Origin: Cordia subcordata | Lineage: Eukaryota > Streptophyta > Magnoliopsida > Boraginales > Cordiaceae | Length of the DNA: 64,000 nucleotides | Direction of reading: 5' to 3' | NCBI GenBank assembly: GCA_028554755.1 | Contig: JAPTOF010000015.1 | Location: forward strand, 13,899,501-13,963,500 | In this document: piece after piece, positions 59,362 through 64,000 of the stretch | Position numbering within the stretch: the stretch's first letter is position 1 | Layout: every line of letters begins with the position of its first letter | Made by a program: the position numbers and the translations under genes | Notes under the pieces: model-generated | Seen by the model: only the letters and a program-made list of their open reading frames with translations | Told to the model about the DNA's origin: nothing | The model's database searches: none

Positions 59362-59643
59362 CTAAAATTTCAAAGATTCTTCTTTGCGATGTTGTACTGT
59401 ATCGGTGTCAACAAGCCATTCAGCCTTTCGCGGTAGCCCAAATATTTTGTAGGCCCCTTTTCCATACATTGTTAGCACAATGGATTCAATTTGCTCTAAT
59501 ATAAAAGCAACAAACTTTAGATGTGTTGCTGGAAACGTATTGGTAGCAAAAGAACAGGAAGAACGTAAGTAAAGATCTTGAGTGACCTTTTCATTCTGAG
59601 GTATCTCAAGAATACTCTTCAGATCTACAAAGGAAAAAACCAT
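59362..59643 (-). CDS. Uncharacterised ORF (93 codons) inside the Helitron
   Basis: Minus-strand ORF from MVFSFVDLKSILEIP through TFPATHLKFVAFILEQIESI to GLPRKAEWLVDTDTVQHRK. Composition is that of a real protein, and codons around 59580-59640 could follow an upstream exon. No family recognised. It may be one exon of the gene that includes the ORF at 56639-57163, but no splice path could be established. Confidence 0.35.
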   Translation of the reverse strand: MVFSFVDLKSILEIPQNEKVTQDLYLRSSCSFATNTFPATHLKFVAFILEQIESIVLTMYGKGAYKIFGLPRKAEWLVDTDTVQHRKEESLKF

Positions 59644-61444
59644 TTGGTCTTTATGAGTATCTTATGTCAAAACTCACGTTACGTTCCTAGAAGCATCAGT
59701 TGCCTTACTCTATGCAAATGCTTACATGTCATGAAGATGTCTAAGTGCAGTTCATGGCTTTTCAAGGTGAAAGTTGATGTTAACCTACAAAACAAATAAT
59801 GTCATTCCTCCTACTTTGTTTCAAAATGAGAATAATAAATGGCCAACTATAAGGTTCAAGAGATTCAAGTAGGAATACAAAATTTTGTAGCGAGGAATTT
59901 AATAAAATGTCATCAAGTATAGTATAACAATGATTAAGATGAAACATTGAAACTAATCAGATAATTACAGATTCCTCATTAACTAGGAATCCTTGTATGT
60001 TTTTTTTTTATGTGGACATTACATTGAGGTTCTTCATATAGCAGTACATTTTCCTCATTTGATCTAATCATGCTACAACAAATCCTAATATGAATCACAA
60101 ACTAATTAGTTTCATTAACTTTGCCCATAACACAACCAAGGGCAGTTCTTGAATAAAGTGAAAAACTATACCAAGCTATAAGGCCTCCTGTTGTGATTAG
60201 TTATGACATAAGACAACGTTTTCCTATCTATAGCCCAAGCAATGTTCGAGGCACGATTTGCTTGAGGCCTGCTACATAGTGAACCAAAAACTGAATTCCC
60301 TCACAAATAATCTGAACAAATCCTTGTCGTCATCATTCCTCGTGTAGGCTATGCATCGATGATCAGGGGACACTTCACATGACTCCTTATAAGAATAACC
60401 TAGAAGTAACTATGATAATGAAGTGTCATTTAAACCTATAGCCAAAATAAAATACCACAGACAATAACAATAATGGTGAAATCACAAACCTCTAAATCGT
60501 TCAACGTCTTGATTGTAATCAAGCAGCTTCTGCTCAATTCTTTTTCTAGGAGTGAAATCAAACCCAACTAATTAAGATTTATGAGAGATGAACTCACTCT
60601 CCATTTAAGCTCGCTAGTCTACAACACAACTTAAGATACTGCATTCCCTCTTCTACTTTTCTATAGTATTACCCACGATAGCAAACACCCATCTTCATAT
60701 TTAAACAAATATTCAAACTTTACGCTAAAAATACCCCAGTATACAGGCATTGTGTTCATAAACAAATCAAGCTTCTCACCTTCCGAAAAGAAACAGAAGT
60801 AAATGGAGAGTTCAACTTTCAGCGAAAGTAAAATTTTTCTCTAATTGGTTTCAAAATAAAGTAAAAAACTTAAAACTTTCCAGGCAAATGTGAAGATTGT
60901 GCTGCTCTCTCGAGTCTTAAAACCAAAGCAACACCTAAGAACATTCATAGACATGTGCAACCAACCAAAAGTAGAAGGATGGATCATATCAACATGATAC
61001 AACACATTAAAAGACTTCAAATCAACATATACGCTTTCAAAAACTTAGAAGATCTCACATGAAAATAAAAAAGACACACACACACACACACAAAGAGAAC
61101 CTAGCTTTTAAAGTTCACTCATTACTATATTAGTAACTTTCATATCTATTTTTGATTAATTAACGTTGCACTTCTATGTCATTCTTCTTATATGATTCAG
61201 TACAATCTAGCTATGGTTCATGCACAAGTTTGTGAATTTTTCTGTAAAGCGTACCGAGAGAAATGTCATGACACCTAGTCTTTAATTCCATCGTATATCA
61301 GGATGGTTGCGCGAAAATCAAACGTTCCTTGTCTAACACCATCATCCTATGATGTCAGAGAATACTGGGTGTTTTAAACATAATAAAATAAGAAACATGA
61401 TAAACATAGTAGACATACATTTTTATTTTGAAATTACGTACATT
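59644..61444. other. Interval without recognisable gene, inside the Helitron
   Basis: No protein similarity noticed on either strand. A short (CA)n run lies at 61075-61092. Confidence 0.35.
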
Positions 61445-64000
61445 AATTCCTTTCTTGTGCAAGTCTAAGGACTTTCTCGTATACAATATTTCTTTTATAG
61501 TTACTTGGAATTTCTCCCAACAATGGTGGCCTCATCAAAACCTTGACAGAAGATGCTTTTCTTGCCCTCGAAATTGCAACATATAATTGCCAATGTGAAA
61601 ATACTCGTTCAAGCAATTATACCTCAACCGTTTCTAAGTTTGTCCTTGAGCCTTATTTATGATCATTGCGAAACATAATCGTACAGGGAACTATCTTCTT
61701 TTAAATTCCACAGGAATGTTCTCGTCATTGGATGGTGGCAATGGAATTCTAGGAATAAATGCTTGTTTTCCATTATAATGACCAGCAGCAATGACTGCAA
61801 CTATAATATCATCTTCCAAATTTTGACAAATTAATCGAGTGCCATTGCAAAGTCCTTCACAAGGGTTAAGATTCCTAAGGAGAATAATTGGATAATTTGG
61901 TTTAAGAATATATTCATAAGGAAGTAAACCAGGTAGATCCAAACTATTTAAATAATCTTCATATTGGATTTGTTGGTTTGGGTCTATTGTTTTGTCATAT
62001 CTTGTATACTCATGTGCATTTCCTGGAAATCTACTTATCAATGCATCATTAATCAAATGTACGTAATCAATTTTAGGTGTTAGAATTGCTTTTTCCATCA
62101 TGGAGTATGGATCAGTCAAATAAATTGATAACTCAGGAGATATATTATTAACTAAAGCATTCAAAGATTCTTCCTCATCTGTATATGGAATAGCCATGAG
62201 TGTTAATATAACCCTCAGAATTTGTTGGTTCAGTAGGATTACCAACTCGAAGAAGATATTGAGCAAACTCTGGCTCAAATTTCGCTCGCATATTTTCTAT
62301 AAGTGTAATTATATGGATATTTTACATAAATTTGACTTGATAAAACTAGCGTTGACAAAATCTTGCTTTTTCCCTTTTCGAACAACTGGCAAAACTCGTC
62401 GAAAATCACCACTAAATACTACAACTTTACCACCAAAATTAGAATCACAATCATTTAAATCTCTTAACATTTTATCTAAAGATTCAATTGCCTGTTGCTT
62501 TGCCATTAAAGCCTCATCCCAAACAATGAGATTTGCATTTACTAATAACTTTGCCAAGATGCTTTGTTTACTAACCTGACATACAATGCCTTCATAATCA
62601 ATATTTATTGGAATTTTGAACCTAGAATTAGTAGTTCGACCTCCTAGTAAGACAGAGGCTGCAACTCCTGATGTAGTTGTAGATAAAGTGATATAGCCTC
62701 TAGATTTTACATGAGCTAGAAAAGTGCGATGCAAGTATGTCTTACCAGTACCGCTAGGACCATCAACAAAAAAAAACTCCACTTGAGCCAGACAAGATCC
62801 GCTCCATGATAATACTTTTGATCTTTGTTTACTTTCAAAACTCCTAATAGATTATTGTCAAGATCTGTAATATTCTTTTCGGCATTGATTTCTTTAGCTA
62901 TTCTTTCTACTCGATTGAGACCAACTTGATAAGGAACCAAGTGATAATCATTTATGTTTCTTCTCATTGATTCAAGGAACACACTTATATTTTCCAACAC
63001 TTCATTTTTTATTCTATTCCTTGGTAGGAAAGGGTCATTCTCAAAATCTTCAGATAACAAAGATTCAAATTTTTTCCGCAATTTCGTAGGATTATCGAGA
63101 GCACAAGACGCTAAAATGGTAGCAAACAGTCTTTGTAAACTAAAGGCATTCGATACAAAGAGGCTTCTTCCAGGCATTTTTCAAGGGAATTATTAGATTC
63201 TAGCAATTCGCGCCACAGTGCACATTCTCTAAAAGACTCCGACACACAGCTGTTCATAATCTTTAAATCATCAAACGATTTTGACCCCTTAATGTGATAA
63301 CAATAATCTCAAATAATATTGCTCACCTTCCCTAGGATTTGCTGTAACAACTCTACCAATTACTACATCTTGTTTCCGATGAGTCCATACTCTATCCTTT
63401 TGATTCCAAACAAAATGTTCAGGAAATTCTCTATACAAACAATTAAACTCTTTTGCATAACGATCATGCTTGCTCATAGCAAAGAATTCAGTAAGCATTG
63501 TTCTTGAAAACGTTGGATTCTTAACAACATTTTCCAAGTTATCATTTTCTCTATAAGCACAAGTTGTTCACGTGGTAGATGAAGCTGCAAATTTATAACA
63601 AAAGGATGCATTTCATTAAGAGGAAATCTATATATTCTCCATAATGCTTTAGGTGCAGATACCTATCTTGCTACTTGAAAATCTTGAATTTCATTGATAT
63701 CCTTGTTAGAATTGTGTGATGATATATTATAGACTATCTTGTCATGACCTTTATAAACATAGTTGTACATATACTTTACAGATTTTATAGTGGAGCATAT
63801 TTCAACATTTATATGGCAATCAAATTTTATTACTAAATATGGATTATAAGGCACAATCCACTTATTAGTAAGAAAATGATTTCGCACTTTTGCAACTTTA
63901 CCATCATTTCTCCTTCTATAAACAGGGAACAAATTTTTCCCACTTTTAGTCTCTTCACAAAAAGCTTTTGGATATGAATACCTGCAAGAACCACCTTTCA
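61445..64000 (-). pseudogene. Helitron Rep/PIF1-helicase, partial and broken
   Basis: Minus strand, from the window edge: YRRRNDGK, then WIVPYNPYLVIKFDCHINVE and YMYNYVYKGHDK (63932-63740), the conserved end of the Helitron N-terminal region; EFPEHFVWN and GEQYYLRLLLSH (63480-63290); then the PIF1 helicase with Walker A GPSGTGKT (about 62735-62760), WDEALMAK (Walker B), SGDFRRVLPV, PGNAHEYTRYD, LNPCEGLCNGTRL and finally FPVRLCFAMIINKAQGQT (about 61630-61685) with decayed motif VI down to about 61445. At least three frameshifts and a stop after AQGQT break it. The HUH endonuclease motifs are not in the window. The protein would nick and unwind DNA for rolling-circle transposition. Confidence 0.88.

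Larger units (their letters stand above)
49339..64000 (-). mobile_element. Large Helitron (3' portion) carrying an RPA1-like gene
   Basis: The minus strand holds, 5' to 3': Helitron replication initiator/helicase remnants (64000-61445), uncharacterised ORFs (59643-56639), an RPA1-like OB-fold gene (51875-50345) and a candidate terminus. On that strand the end reads ...GGTCATGCCTTGCACGGCCC, a nine-base spacer, then CTAG followed by T, as expected of Helitron 3' ends (imperfect hairpin, CTRR, insertion before T). RPA-like genes are known in plant Helitrons. The 5' end lies beyond the window, so the length exceeds 14.6 kb. That all parts belong to one element is inference. Confidence 0.6.

Overview
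The window looks like a gene-poor, transposon-rich stretch of a eudicot plant nuclear genome. It is AT-rich, contains one intron-bearing plant gene and one plant-type secreted inhibitor gene, and otherwise consists of plant transposon families: CACTA, Sirevirus-type and other Ty1/copia, hAT, Mutator-like (MULE), Tourist-like MITEs, tRNA-derived SINEs and a Helitron. I cannot name the species. No tRNA, rRNA or CRISPR array was seen.

Layout. 1-2094 is the 3' part of a decayed CACTA element whose tip abuts a copia RNase H and LTR relic (2098-2932). A Tourist-like MITE (3008-3401), a small palindromic MITE (4410-4516) and a SINE (4710-4825) follow. The SINE lies flush against the stop codon of an intact, intronless PMEI/invertase-inhibitor gene on the minus strand (4843-5379). 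From 5.4 to 9.5 kb there are a short tandem repeat, a 119-bp MITE and a second type of SINE-like sequence. 9555-19371 is a full-length Sirevirus-type copia element with 1.3-kb LTRs, a 5-bp target duplication, tRNA-Met primer site, several polypurine tracts, gag, pol and an extra env-like ORF, all broken by stops and frameshifts. 19593-23113 is a hAT-related structure with about 0.75-kb inverted arms, a transposase remnant and a solo LTR in one arm. 25288-26250, 26550-27403 and 28300-28556 are non-autonomous DNA transposons.

28787-33720 is the main host gene: a five-exon PLP-dependent class V aminotransferase of the molybdenum-cofactor-sulfurase-like family, predicted at 632 residues, with a GC-AG third intron and a triplicated splice acceptor in intron 2. 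A MULE-type MITE (33953-34774) and a minus-strand copia gag/protease relic with LTR (34855-37374) follow.

About 39-48 kb holds the remains of a Mutator-like element: a FAR1/jittery-type transposase on the plus strand and a convergent gene on the minus strand encoding a Ulp1/SUMO-protease-like protein. Both have lost active-site residues. From 49339 to the window end lies the 3' part of a large minus-strand Helitron: Rep/PIF1 helicase (61445-64000), uncharacterised ORFs, an RPA1-like OB-fold gene (about 50345-51875), and a candidate CTAG terminus at 49339.

Only two protein-coding genes look intact, the PMEI-like gene and the class V aminotransferase; the rest is mobile DNA in various stages of decay. 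Many lesions are G-to-A or C-to-T, as expected from long cytosine methylation and deamination.
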